A stretch of 64,000 nucleotides of DNA from SIG607 sp045648445 (lineage in GTDB: Bacteria > Bacillota > Clostridia > Oscillospirales > Acutalibacteraceae): assembly GCA_045648445.1 (NCBI GenBank), contig JAZRNY010000043.1, forward strand, positions 1 through 64,000, written 5' to 3'. The notes below the pieces were generated by a model. It had not been told where the DNA came from. It ran no database searches and saw only the letters and a program-made list of their open reading frames with translations. The position numbers and the translations under genes were made by a program. Shown piece after piece: positions 50,952 to 59,728 of the stretch (positions within the stretch are counted from its first letter, which is position 1; each line of letters opens with the position of its first letter).

Positions 50952-52223
50952 TTATTCTATGCTTTTAATCGCTTCAATCACTTCTTTGTACATATATAAG
51001 GACCCCAGAGCAACTATCGGCAAGGAAGTTTCAATTGAATAATCTATTGCATTTAACAAAGCCGTTTTAACGTCATCAAATGCAAAGGCTTTAATGTTAA
51101 TATTTGAAAAAACATCACTATATTCATTAGCCGAAAGTGCGCGTGGATTATTAGGAGTTATAGAGTAAACTCTATCACTCACCTGGGCTATTTTATTTGC
51201 AATGTAGTTATAATCCTTATCCTTCATAACACCTGTTAAAATTATAACTTTACAGTCAAAATAGGTTTTTATGCTATTAACAGCAGCTTCTACACCCTCC
51301 GGATTATGACCACCATCTGCTATTATAAGAGGTTTTTTATTAACAACTTCAAATCTTGCGTGCCATACAGTATCATATAGACCGCTATATATAGCATCGG
51401 ATGATATTTTAAACCCACTTTCATTAAGTAACTCGACCGCGCTAATTACGTTACAAGCATTAAAGGGTTGAAAAGCGCCTAATAGTTGTATTTTTATGTT
51501 GTTATATCCTTTATAATCAAAAACTGTACCATTTAAATCCATCGACCTTATAATTAATGAACTTTTATCGGCAATAAAAAATTGAGCATTTTTCTTCACG
51601 GCTTCATCATATATTACATCTTGTGCGCAACGATCGTCACCACACCATAAACACTTTCCGTTCACTTTTATTATGCCTGCTTTTTCACCGGCAATTTGCT
51701 TTATTGTATTACCAAGAAAAGATGTATGATCAATTGAAATACCTGTTATAACGGATAATACGGAACTATTAATAATATTTGTGGCATCGTAGCGTCCGCC
51801 CAATCCACATTCTAAAACAACAATATCGCATTCTTGTTTTTTAAAATACTCAAAAGCAATAGCAGTAATAAGTTCGAACTCAGTCGGCTTGTCATCCATT
51901 AAATCAGCAACTTTTTTAACTTTATCTGTAATCAAGCATAAATCATCGTTTGAAATTGATTTACCGTTAATAGATATACGTTCGTTGAATTCAAGAATAT
52001 ACGGCGAAGTATATAATCCAACTTTATATCCGCAAGCGCATAAAACATTTGATAACATAGCGCAAAACGATCCTTTACCGTTTGTTCCGGCAACGTGTAC
52101 AAATTTTAGCGAGTTTTGAGGATTGCCAATCCTTTCACACAGTTCAGCAATTCTTTCCAAACCCGGTTTACAAAAATAGTTACTTACTGAATGTATATAT
52201 TTTAGTGTATCATTATAGTTCAT
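50952..52223 (-). CDS. folC: Folylpolyglutamate synthase / dihydrofolate synthase
   Basis: A 423-residue Mur-ligase-fold enzyme with P-loop VAGTNGKGSFCAMLSNVL, the ISIDHTSFLGNT block and ADGGHNPEGVEAA. It adds glutamates to folates and so traps them in the cell. It begins four bases after folT and is therefore under the same THF riboswitch, joining uptake and retention of folate. Whether it also has dihydrofolate synthase activity cannot be told; no other folate synthesis genes are adjacent. Confidence 0.93.
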   Translation of the reverse strand: MNYNDTLKYIHSVSNYFCKPGLERIAELCERIGNPQNSLKFVHVAGTNGKGSFCAMLSNVLCACGYKVGLYTSPYILEFNERISINGKSISNDDLCLITDKVKKVADLMDDKPTEFELITAIAFEYFKKQECDIVVLECGLGGRYDATNIINSSVLSVITGISIDHTSFLGNTIKQIAGEKAGIIKVNGKCLWCGDDRCAQDVIYDEAVKKNAQFFIADKSSLIIRSMDLNGTVFDYKGYNNIKIQLLGAFQPFNACNVISAVELLNESGFKISSDAIYSGLYDTVWHARFEVVNKKPLIIADGGHNPEGVEAAVNSIKTYFDCKVIILTGVMKDKDYNYIANKIAQVSDRVYSITPNNPRALSANEYSDVFSNINIKAFAFDDVKTALLNAIDYSIETSLPIVALGSLYMYKEVIEAIKSIE

Positions 52224-52227
52224 CTTA

Positions 52228-52782
52228 TTACCTCTTTATCCTATCTATCTGCATTTTAAAGCCTTTATTTTTAATCAATAAAATTAAAACAAAAGTCTCG
52301 GCAGCAAACACTATTGAATAATTTATTAATCTAAGTAAAACTGTCTCCATTAACGGTGTATTATAATATAGCGCAAGACCAATTGATTTAATAACAACCG
52401 ATCCGATTAAATGAGATACAAAACAAGAAACAGTCAGTTTTAAACCCAATGAAGTTTTATTAAATAAATTATACGTTACACCTGAAATAAAACCAATAAA
52501 AGCAGCGCCTATGGTTAATATAGGAATTATATTATAACCACGCAAAATACAGCCAATGATATCCGCGCAAATACCGGTAATCATTCCGGCAAATGGGCCA
52601 AACACAACACCCGCAAGTATGATGGTAAGATTTTCAAAACTTATTCTTAAAACTTCACCAATAGACAAAGCAAGAAATTTTCCCGATACAATACTTATTG
52701 CCACAAACAGTGCTAAACAACACAACACTTTTACATTTTTTAGTTGTTTAATTCCAAAAAAATCATAACTATTTTTAGGCAT
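52228..52782 (-). CDS. folT: Folate ECF transporter S component FolT
   Basis: A membrane protein of about 184 residues with six hydrophobic helices, the size of an ECF S component. ATG at 52780-52782 (MPKNSYDFFGIKQLKN) follows GGAAGGAGG. The IRISFENLTIILAGVVFGPFAGMITG-type block after the first helix is the folate/ThiT-like pattern. The THF riboswitch in its leader and folC downstream fix the substrate as folate. It should use the EcfA1/A2/T module encoded at 12-14.7 kb. Confidence 0.9.
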   Translation of the reverse strand: MPKNSYDFFGIKQLKNVKVLCCLALFVAISIVSGKFLALSIGEVLRISFENLTIILAGVVFGPFAGMITGICADIIGCILRGYNIIPILTIGAAFIGFISGVTYNLFNKTSLGLKLTVSCFVSHLIGSVVIKSIGLALYYNTPLMETVLLRLINYSIVFAAETFVLILLIKNKGFKMQIDRIKR

Positions 52783-52841
52783 AAAAAAATCCTCCTTCCC
52801 CACATCAGCAAAGAAAGAAGACAAACATTCAATCTGTTGAA

Positions 52842-52920
52842 GCGGGATGCAAAAAACAGACCGCAACCAATGGTTTTCGTCTAACCGGCAACTCCCCGTC
52901 CCGTCAGCACTTCACGCCTG
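52842..52920 (-). promoter_or_regulatory. Tetrahydrofolate (THF) riboswitch
   Basis: On the minus strand the element runs from GGCGTGAAGTG through GGGACGGGGAGTTGCCGG and TGCGGTCTG to GCATCCCGC. The outer pairing (CGGGA-type segments) and the conserved blocks match my memory of the THF-I aptamer, and it directly precedes folT-folC. The ribosome binding site lies about 50 bases downstream, near a pyrimidine-rich stretch that could pair with it, so control is probably at translation. Confidence 0.82.
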
Positions 52921-53075
52921 AATTTTTACTCTTCAAAATTAATTTACGAAAATAATTATAATTACTTTATTATATTTTGTCAAGAAATATTGTTTTTGTG
53001 GCAGAAATTGCAAATTGGTCATAGTATATATTGAGTTTTAGGAAATCTAAGACTAATATTTTAAGGAGGATTTTA

Positions 53076-53843
53076 ATGGCAGACTACAATTTTAAAGATG
53101 CAGTTTGTATTGATGCCGGCAGAGTTTATGACTCGTGTTGCGACAGAGATTGTATCGAAGATTTAAGATGTTATTTTTCAAAAGAAAATCAAAACCTTAT
53201 AGATGACGCAATAAGCGTAAAATTAAAAAATGCTGAAGTACTTAACGTATACGTAGACGTAGAACCTGTTAATTTTAACCGCGGTTTTTACTCATGTGAT
53301 TTAACTTTTTTCTTTCTTTTACAGTTAGAAATTTTCACATCACCCCACTCGTTGCCAACTGATATCCGCGGAATAGCAACATTTAACAAAAAAGTAATTT
53401 TATTTGGCAGCGAAGGCACCGCAAAAATCTTTTCGAATTTAACAACGGTAGAAAATGCTCCTGACACACAGTTGCCCGAAACAAGAAATTCACCACGCTG
53501 TGTTGTTCAAACAGTTGATCCTATTCCTCTATCTGCTAAAATTTGTGAAGAAAAACGTCATAGCGAAAACTGTTGTTGTATTCCAAAATGCATCTGCGAT
53601 GCTGTTGGCGGAATAAACGTTGAAGCCGAATGCAAGAAAAACGTTTACGTAACTATCGGTTTATTTACAGTAGTACAACTTATTCGAAACGTTCAAATGT
53701 TGGTACCCATTTACGATTTTTGTATTCCCGAAAAACAATGTTGTGATAATTGCGCTGCTGACGAACCATGTGACGTATTCAGACGCATCGAATTCCCAAC
53801 CGAAGATTTCTTCCCACCTTCAATCAACAAAGAATGTGAATAA
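53076..53843 (+). CDS. Cysteine-rich protein of unknown function, 255 residues
   Basis: ATG at 53076 follows AAGGAGG. The protein has about 20 cysteines, arranged in clusters (DSCCDRDC, ENCCCIPKCIC, KQCCDNCAADEPC), no signal peptide and no membrane span. The N-terminus (KDAVCIDAGRVYDSCCDRDC) looks like a conserved family in gut Clostridia, and the high Cys content is reminiscent of spore-coat or metal-binding proteins. I do not recognise a named domain. It is a single gene between the riboswitch-controlled fol operon (divergent) and a MecA-like fragment. Confidence 0.6.
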   Translation: MADYNFKDAVCIDAGRVYDSCCDRDCIEDLRCYFSKENQNLIDDAISVKLKNAEVLNVYVDVEPVNFNRGFYSCDLTFFFLLQLEIFTSPHSLPTDIRGIATFNKKVILFGSEGTAKIFSNLTTVENAPDTQLPETRNSPRCVVQTVDPIPLSAKICEEKRHSENCCCIPKCICDAVGGINVEAECKKNVYVTIGLFTVVQLIRNVQMLVPIYDFCIPEKQCCDNCAADEPCDVFRRIEFPTEDFFPPSINKECE

Positions 53844-53848
53844 AATAA

Positions 53849-53868
53849 ACGCCCCGAATGGGGCGTGT
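53849..53868 (+). terminator. Hairpin after the Cys-rich gene
   Basis: ACGCCCC, GAAT, GGGGCGT. It lacks a good T tract (GTATAATT), so termination is uncertain. Confidence 0.5.
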
Positions 53869-53906
53869 ATAATTAAAACTCCTATTAATTTTTTTTGGAG
53901 GAAACT

Positions 53907-54167
53907 ATGCGCATAAAACTAAAATACAACATCAACTGTTATATAGCCAAAAATTTAAATGAAATATCAAAAATTTTAGATATGCTAAGGTATAAAAATG
54001 CGCATTGCAGTAAACTTTTTTATAAATCAAATACCTATTACATTTTAAGCGATAAATCAATCAACACTGCTTATAAAATTAATTCGAATTTTATAGGAGG
54101 TCTTATAGAAGAACACGCAACGCTGATTAGCGATAATGCGATAAATGAAGTGCTTAATTTATTATAA
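53907..54167 (+). CDS. MecA C-terminal-like small protein
   Basis: ATG at 53907 follows GGAGG. The 86 residues contain SKLFYKSNTYYILS and IEEHATLISDNAINEVLNLL, which resemble the C-terminal, ClpC-binding domain of the adaptor MecA (shape: Leu-Tyr-Lys...Tyr-Tyr-Leu...Glu-His-Gly...Asn-Ala). The N-terminal substrate-binding half of MecA (about 110 residues) is absent. If correct, it may be a stand-alone Clp-binding module; the alternative is an unrelated small protein. It converges with rpe, overlapping its stop by six bases. Confidence 0.45.
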   Translation: MRIKLKYNINCYIAKNLNEISKILDMLRYKNAHCSKLFYKSNTYYILSDKSINTAYKINSNFIGGLIEEHATLISDNAINEVLNLL

Positions 54168-54806
54168 CTTCTTAATTCCTTCTACGCGAGCAGTCATATC
54201 TTCGGCAGAAAAAATATAATTTCCTGCGACTAAAACGTCAGCACCTGCTTCTACTGCAAGCGGTGCTGTTTCAACATTTATACCACCGTCAACCTCTAGC
54301 AAAACATCAAGATTTCGCTTTTTAATTTCTCTTTTTAAAGTCTTTAATTTATCAAGTGCCTCAGGCATAAATTTTTGACCGCCGAAACCAGGCTCAACCG
54401 ACATAACGAGAACCATATCACAATAAGGAAGAAACTCAAAAATTTCTTCGGGAGAAGTACAAGGTTTTATTGTAAGACAAGATTTTACTCCCATACCCTT
54501 AATTTCCATAAGAGTTTCTTTAATAGGAGAACCAGCCTCATAATGAAAACCAAGATAATCGGAAACCTTGGCAAAATCCTTTATATATCTATGTGGTTGG
54601 TCAATCATCAAATGAACGTCACATAAAAGTTTAGTATGCTTTTTTATAGAAGAGATAACAGGAATGCCAAAAGATATATTTGGAACGAAATTGCCATCCA
54701 TTACGTCTAGGTGAATCATATCCACCCCTGCATTTTCAAGTTTTTTTAAATCATCAGATAATGTCAAAAAATCGGCAGTTAAAACCGATGGTGAAATTTT
54801 TGTCAT
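54162..54806 (-). CDS. rpe: Ribulose-phosphate 3-epimerase
   Basis: A TIM-barrel enzyme of about 214 residues starting MTKISPSVLTADFLTL. Catalytic Asp and His lie in IHLDVMDGNFVPN and VDGGIN, and the metal-binding blocks LMIDQPHRY and SVEPGFGGQKF are intact. It interconverts ribulose-5-phosphate and xylulose-5-phosphate in the pentose phosphate pathway. ATG at 54804-54806 is preceded by GGAGG with a seven-base spacer. It stands alone. Confidence 0.95.
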   Translation of the reverse strand: MTKISPSVLTADFLTLSDDLKKLENAGVDMIHLDVMDGNFVPNISFGIPVISSIKKHTKLLCDVHLMIDQPHRYIKDFAKVSDYLGFHYEAGSPIKETLMEIKGMGVKSCLTIKPCTSPEEIFEFLPYCDMVLVMSVEPGFGGQKFMPEALDKLKTLKREIKKRNLDVLLEVDGGINVETAPLAVEAGADVLVAGNYIFSAEDMTARVEGIKKL

Positions 54807-54853
54807 AAAAGCACCTCCATTCACAAATATTTTACATTAAAAAGCCAAATATG

Positions 54854-56137
54854 TCAATTTAAAATAACAATTATTTGCAACAGCATAACCGCTATTATAA
54901 CTATTTCGACAATATATTTAAGTACAAAGCAAAAGGCATTTTTTATAAAATTTATTGATATTTCTTTTTCCAAAAAACTTTCAATAACACTTTTGCCGTC
55001 AAGCATGCCAAAATTCACTGAAGTCAAAAACGCAGTTAAAGGAATAATCAATCCTTCTCCTATTAAAGAAATTATTTTATATAACGATGCAAAATCTTCT
55101 ATGGTAATATAAATTGCCGGCAACAATATAACCGACAAACATATCAACAAAGATTTTTTGCGTTTTATAGTGGATAATTTATTTAAAGCAGATACCGGAA
55201 CTTCGATATATGAAACTGCCGACGTCAACGCCGCAAAAATTATCGCTAAATAAAAAAGTATTCCCAACAAATTACCAACTTTACCGTTTGCATCAAAAAC
55301 TTTTTGCATAGTTATAAAAACAAGATTTGGTCCGCTTGAATTAATTGAATAAGTTAAAGATGCTTTTATAACCACTACCGATACAGTAATCGCAAATAAA
55401 GTATCTGCCACGCAAACCAGGCAAGCGCTTTTAAAAGTATTTTGATTATCGGGCATCATAGAACCGTATGTAATCATACTACCAACAGCAATCGATAGTG
55501 AAAAAAACATTTGGTCGGCTGAAATGGCAACAATTTTTAAATTTTCTTTAAAGCAAAAATCACTTTTTATTAAAAACATTTCTTTTAAAATTTGATGTGT
55601 GTTATCTTTTACCAACAAAACTACTGCCCATATAATAACAACAATCATTAATATAGGCACAGTAATTTTATTAAAACGTTCTATACCTTCGTTTACACCT
55701 CTTAACACAATTTTGTATATTAAAATTACAAAAATAAAAGTTAAAACAAAAGTAAAGTCATCTAAAAACGGTACTTTTATAGATAAAAAATCAAAAACAT
55801 TTTTAATCAAATAAGTTAAACACATCCCACCCGCTGCGGAGTAGTACATAAGAATTATCAATGGCGAAATAACGGTTAAAAAACCAGTAAATTTAAATTT
55901 GGGGCTATTAATTCTATAAATGCTAATCAAATTCCCCTTAAAATATTTTCCTAAAATAAACTCAAGAGTTAAAAGAGTTACTCCTACAGTAAAAGCAAGA
56001 AAAAAATATGAATATAAAAAAGTACCTCCATAATTTTTAAGTTTAGACGGAAACATCCAAATATTTCCTAAACCAACGGCGCCACCTATTGCTGATAATA
56101 AAAAACCTTCTTTAGATGCAAATTTGTTTTCGTTCAT
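54854..56137 (-). CDS. Sodium-dependent transporter, NSS/SNF family
   Basis: A 427-residue membrane protein with about 11 helices. The N-terminal AIGGAVGLGNIWMFPSKLK block is the Na+/substrate site of neurotransmitter:sodium symporters. Bacterial members import amino acids or related solutes. Substrate cannot be assigned. The last helix region is short, consistent with the 11-helix bacterial subgroup. It is divergent from lon. Confidence 0.9.
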   Translation of the reverse strand: MNENKFASKEGFLLSAIGGAVGLGNIWMFPSKLKNYGGTFLYSYFFLAFTVGVTLLTLEFILGKYFKGNLISIYRINSPKFKFTGFLTVISPLIILMYYSAAGGMCLTYLIKNVFDFLSIKVPFLDDFTFVLTFIFVILIYKIVLRGVNEGIERFNKITVPILMIVVIIWAVVLLVKDNTHQILKEMFLIKSDFCFKENLKIVAISADQMFFSLSIAVGSMITYGSMMPDNQNTFKSACLVCVADTLFAITVSVVVIKASLTYSINSSGPNLVFITMQKVFDANGKVGNLLGILFYLAIIFAALTSAVSYIEVPVSALNKLSTIKRKKSLLICLSVILLPAIYITIEDFASLYKIISLIGEGLIIPLTAFLTSVNFGMLDGKSVIESFLEKEISINFIKNAFCFVLKYIVEIVIIAVMLLQIIVILN

Positions 56138-56187
56138 TCAATAATCACCTAAAAATATATTTATATATAATAATAAAATACTTTTAG

Positions 56188-56216
56188 TTGATTTATTCAC
56201 AATTTTCATATATAAT
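56188..56216 (+). promoter_or_regulatory. Promoter of lon-ysxC
   Basis: TTGATT, 17 bp, TATAAT, 33 bp before the lon start. No CIRCE or CtsR-type repeat was seen. Confidence 0.7.
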
Positions 56217-56248
56217 ATTGTAGACTTTAAACTAACGGAGGTTAGATA

Positions 56249-58573
56249 ATGCAAATTCCCCACTTAATCCGTAATTTAAAATTACCAGTTGTAGCACTTA
56301 GAGGAATTGTTGCCTTCCCTGCTTTACCCATACATTTTGAAGCCGGTAGAAAATCAACTATAACCGCACTAAATTCCGCCATGGATAAAGACCAACTTGT
56401 ATTTTTAGTTACTCAAAAAGATATACGTGATGAAGAACCAAACGGCGATCAACTTTATACAATTGGTTGCGTTGCTCGAATTCGCCAGTTTTTAAAGGTT
56501 AACGATAAAAGCATAAAAGTTCTTGCAGAAGGTTTATATAGGGCTAAACTTATTAATTACTCAAACACGGGAAAGGTTAATTACGCCGAAATTGAACGTG
56601 TTGATGAAGTTTATCCAAAACACAGTACCGCTTATCTTGAAGCCATAATGAGAAAAGTCAAAGACGAATTTGAACGCTATTCTATGATATTACCGGGCGG
56701 TATATCAAACGACATTTTACTTCAGGCTGCTGCCAATGATGAAATTGCCGGTCTTACCGATTATATCGCTTTTAATATTCCTGCACCCTTTGATGACAGA
56801 CAGTTTATCCTTGAACAACTTAATCCGTATACACGCGCGAAAATGTTATTAAAACTGTTGTCTAAAGAAATATCGTTACAAAAAATCGACAATAAAATAA
56901 GCGAAGCAGTAAAGGTTCAAATCGATGAAAACCAGCGCGAGTATTATTTAAAAGAACAAATTAAAGCATTAAATGAAGAACTTTATGGCGAAGTCGCTGA
57001 AGAAAGCGATGGGTACTTCGAAAAAATTCACAAACTTGACGCTAACGATACAGTTAAAGAAAAATTAATTACCGAAGCAGTCAAACTACAAAAAATGCCA
57101 CAAGGTTCACAAGAAGCAGTGGTTGTACGAAACTATCTTGACGAATGTCTTTCTTTACCTTGGAATATAGTAACCCAAACACAAAATGATATTACGCGTT
57201 CTTCAAAAATTCTCGATAGAGATTTTTACGGTATGCCAAAAGTTAAAGAAAGAATACTTGAAATGCTTTCGGTATACTCTCTTGTTGATGATATAAACGG
57301 ACAAATTATTTGTTTATACGGCCCTCCCGGTGTCGGAAAAACCTCAATTGGAAAAACAATTGCTGAATGTATGGGCAGAAACTTTGCGCGTATATCGCTC
57401 GGCGGTATTAGTGACGAAGCAGAAATACGCGGTCATAGAAAAACATACTTAGGTTCTATGCCGGGTAAAATCATTTCAACAGTAAAACAAGCCAAAAGCA
57501 AAAATGCTCTAATTTTATTGGATGAAATTGATAAATTAGGTTCTAATTACAAGGGCGACCCCTCCTCTGCTTTGCTCGAAGTTCTTGACGGAGAACAAAA
57601 CAACGCTTTTGTAGACCATTATATTGATTTGCCTTTCGATTTAAGCAAAACAGTATTTATAACTACCGCTAACTCCTTGGATACAATTCCAACTCCTTTA
57701 AGGGACAGACTTGAAATTATAGAGTTATCCAGTTATACTCGTGAAGAAAAGTTTAATATTGCTAAAAAGCATTTGATTAAAAAGCAACTTAAACGTCACG
57801 GACTTACCAACTCAGCATGTAAAATCACCGATAAAGCAATATATGATTTGATTGATTTTTACACAAGAGAAGCAGGTGTTAGAAATCTTGAAAGAAATAT
57901 AGCTTCACTTTGCAGAAAAACAGCAAAAGAAATTGTAGAAAACAAATCCACCAGTATAAAAATCACTTCTGAAAAAGTTATTGAAATGCTTGGAAGACAC
58001 AAATATAAACCTGAAAATATTCTTGATAACGATGAAATCGGTGTAATTAACGGTCTTGCTTGGACTTCAGTAGGTGGTGAAATTATGCAGATTGAAGTTT
58101 CAGCAGTTCCGGGCAGCGGTAAACTTGAACTTACCGGTTCCCTTGGTGACGTAATGAAAGAATCTGCTCACGCTGCATTAACCTATGTTCGTTCACGTGC
58201 CGATAAGCTTGGCATTGACCCCGGTTTTTATAAAAATCAAGATATTCACATTCACGCCACTGAATCCGCAATACCTAAAGACGGACCTTCAGCCGGCGTT
58301 ACAATGACAACCGCTCTAATTTCTGCACTTACCGAAAGACCCGTTCGCAGAGATATTGCCATGACAGGCGAAATTTCAATACGAGGACGAGTATTGCCAA
58401 TTGGTGGATTACGCGAAAAATCAATTGCAGCATATAGAAGTGGCGTAAAAACTGTATTTATTCCTAAAGATAATCTTCCCGATCTTGAAGACGTAGATCA
58501 AATCGTCAAAGACAATCTTGAATTCATCCCTGTTTGTTATGAAGACGAAATAATTGATAAGGCTTTGATATAA
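56249..58573 (+). CDS. lon: ATP-dependent protease Lon (LonA)
   Basis: A 774-residue protein: the N-terminal LON substrate-binding domain covers about 1-200, a coiled linker follows, the AAA+ module has Walker A GPPGVGKTS and Walker B ILLDEIDKLG, and the protease domain has the catalytic Ser in KDGPSAGVTM and Lys in GGLREKSIAA. It degrades misfolded and regulatory proteins in the cytoplasm. Length and order are normal. ysxC follows after one base, the standard Firmicutes pair. Confidence 0.97.
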   Translation: MQIPHLIRNLKLPVVALRGIVAFPALPIHFEAGRKSTITALNSAMDKDQLVFLVTQKDIRDEEPNGDQLYTIGCVARIRQFLKVNDKSIKVLAEGLYRAKLINYSNTGKVNYAEIERVDEVYPKHSTAYLEAIMRKVKDEFERYSMILPGGISNDILLQAAANDEIAGLTDYIAFNIPAPFDDRQFILEQLNPYTRAKMLLKLLSKEISLQKIDNKISEAVKVQIDENQREYYLKEQIKALNEELYGEVAEESDGYFEKIHKLDANDTVKEKLITEAVKLQKMPQGSQEAVVVRNYLDECLSLPWNIVTQTQNDITRSSKILDRDFYGMPKVKERILEMLSVYSLVDDINGQIICLYGPPGVGKTSIGKTIAECMGRNFARISLGGISDEAEIRGHRKTYLGSMPGKIISTVKQAKSKNALILLDEIDKLGSNYKGDPSSALLEVLDGEQNNAFVDHYIDLPFDLSKTVFITTANSLDTIPTPLRDRLEIIELSSYTREEKFNIAKKHLIKKQLKRHGLTNSACKITDKAIYDLIDFYTREAGVRNLERNIASLCRKTAKEIVENKSTSIKITSEKVIEMLGRHKYKPENILDNDEIGVINGLAWTSVGGEIMQIEVSAVPGSGKLELTGSLGDVMKESAHAALTYVRSRADKLGIDPGFYKNQDIHIHATESAIPKDGPSAGVTMTTALISALTERPVRRDIAMTGEISIRGRVLPIGGLREKSIAAYRSGVKTVFIPKDNLPDLEDVDQIVKDNLEFIPVCYEDEIIDKALI

Positions 58574-58574
58574 T

Positions 58575-59153
58575 ATGAATTATAATATTGCAGAATACGA
58601 AAAATCATTCGGCACTGCCGAACAACTCTTACAGTCAACAGTGCCCGAATATTGTTTTTCAGGTAGGTCTAACGTTGGTAAATCATCCTTAATTAATAAA
58701 ATTGTTAATAGAAAATCTCTTGCAAGAGTAAGTTCCAGCCCCGGAAAGACTGTTACTATTAACCTATATAAAATAGATACCATACGACTGGTTGACCTAC
58801 CCGGATACGGATACGCAAAGGTGCCTTTTGGAGAAAGAACCCGTTGGTCAGATCTAATGGAAAATTATTTTAAAACGGGTAGAAATATTAAAATCGTTTT
58901 TCAGTTAATAGATATGCGTCACCCGCCTACCGATTTTGATATTTCTATGCTTGATTTCCTTTATCAAATGAAAATCCCATATTGCGTAGTTCTTACTAAA
59001 TCAGATAAACTCAATAAAACTGAATTTAACGATAGAATGAACAAAATCGTCGGCGAACTTGGCGTATATGGCAAAAATATTAGAATAATTCCCGCCTCAG
59101 CAACCAACGGTCAAGGCATAGACCAAATCAAAGCAATCCTTGAAAGCGAATAA
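58575..59153 (+). CDS. ysxC: Ribosome biogenesis GTPase YsxC/EngB
   Basis: A 192-residue GTPase with G1 GRSNVGKSS, G3 DLPGYGYA and G4 TKSDKL. It is needed for 50S assembly. Its ATG follows the lon stop by one base, and ends before a strong terminator. Confidence 0.95.
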   Translation: MNYNIAEYEKSFGTAEQLLQSTVPEYCFSGRSNVGKSSLINKIVNRKSLARVSSSPGKTVTINLYKIDTIRLVDLPGYGYAKVPFGERTRWSDLMENYFKTGRNIKIVFQLIDMRHPPTDFDISMLDFLYQMKIPYCVVLTKSDKLNKTEFNDRMNKIVGELGVYGKNIRIIPASATNGQGIDQIKAILESE

Positions 59154-59155
59154 GC

Positions 59156-59189
59156 AAAAAATCTCGGTGTTTTTCACCGAGATTTTTTT
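59156..59189 (+). terminator. Terminator of lon-ysxC
   Basis: AAAAAATCTCGGTG, TTTTT, CACCGAGATTTTTTT, just past the stop. Confidence 0.88.
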
Positions 59190-59222
59190 ATAACTAAAAT
59201 ACCTATTTATAATTTGCTACTA

Positions 59223-59591
59223 TTATGTAGCACTTATATCGTTATTTTGGTTTAATCCAAAACTAACAGATAATGCCATATCCACTTCGCCCATGCTTCT
59301 CAAATCTAGCGTTCCCATTTTTTCTTTCAATCGCCTTTTATCAATCGTTCTAACTTGTTCAAGCAATACTATTGAATCTTTAGCGAGTCCGGATGCAACC
59401 GCGTTAACCTTTATATGAGTTGGTAGTTCCGTTTTATCGTGTTGACTGGTAATTGCAGCGGCTATTACCGTAGGACTATATCTATTTCCAACATCATTTT
59501 GAACAATCAAAACAGGTCTAATTCCGCCTTGTTCAGAACCAATAACAGGGCTTAAATCGGCATAATAAATATCTCCTCGTTTTATGGTCAT
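59223..59591 (-). CDS. mazF: MazF/PemK family endoribonuclease without adjacent antitoxin
   Basis: A 122-residue protein of EndoA/MazF length. Features: IKRGDIYYADLSPVIGSEQGGIRPVLIVQND, where the Arg in the RPVLIVQND strand is catalytic, AAITSQ (Thr site) and VLLEQVRTIDKRRL. It should cleave mRNA at short motifs. Upstream (59592-59695) there is no MazE-type gene; the space is too small. The antitoxin must be elsewhere or the protein is used without one, as seen in many Clostridia. Confidence 0.9.
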   Translation of the reverse strand: MTIKRGDIYYADLSPVIGSEQGGIRPVLIVQNDVGNRYSPTVIAAAITSQHDKTELPTHIKVNAVASGLAKDSIVLLEQVRTIDKRRLKEKMGTLDLRSMGEVDMALSVSFGLNQNNDISAT

Positions 59592-59695
59592 TTATGTTTC
59601 ACACTCCATTAGTTTGTAATTTTATTGTTTCCCTTTTTAAAATTTTTAATCACTAACTAATACAATATATGTAAAATTTTTCAAACTGACCTAAA

Positions 59696-59728
59696 AATAA
59701 ACCTGCAACTAAGTGCAGGTTTATTTTA
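59696..59728 (-). terminator. Terminator of the amino-acid ABC operon
   Basis: AAATAAACCTGCA, 6-nt loop, TGCAGGTTTATTT, immediately after the ATPase stop. Confidence 0.82.
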
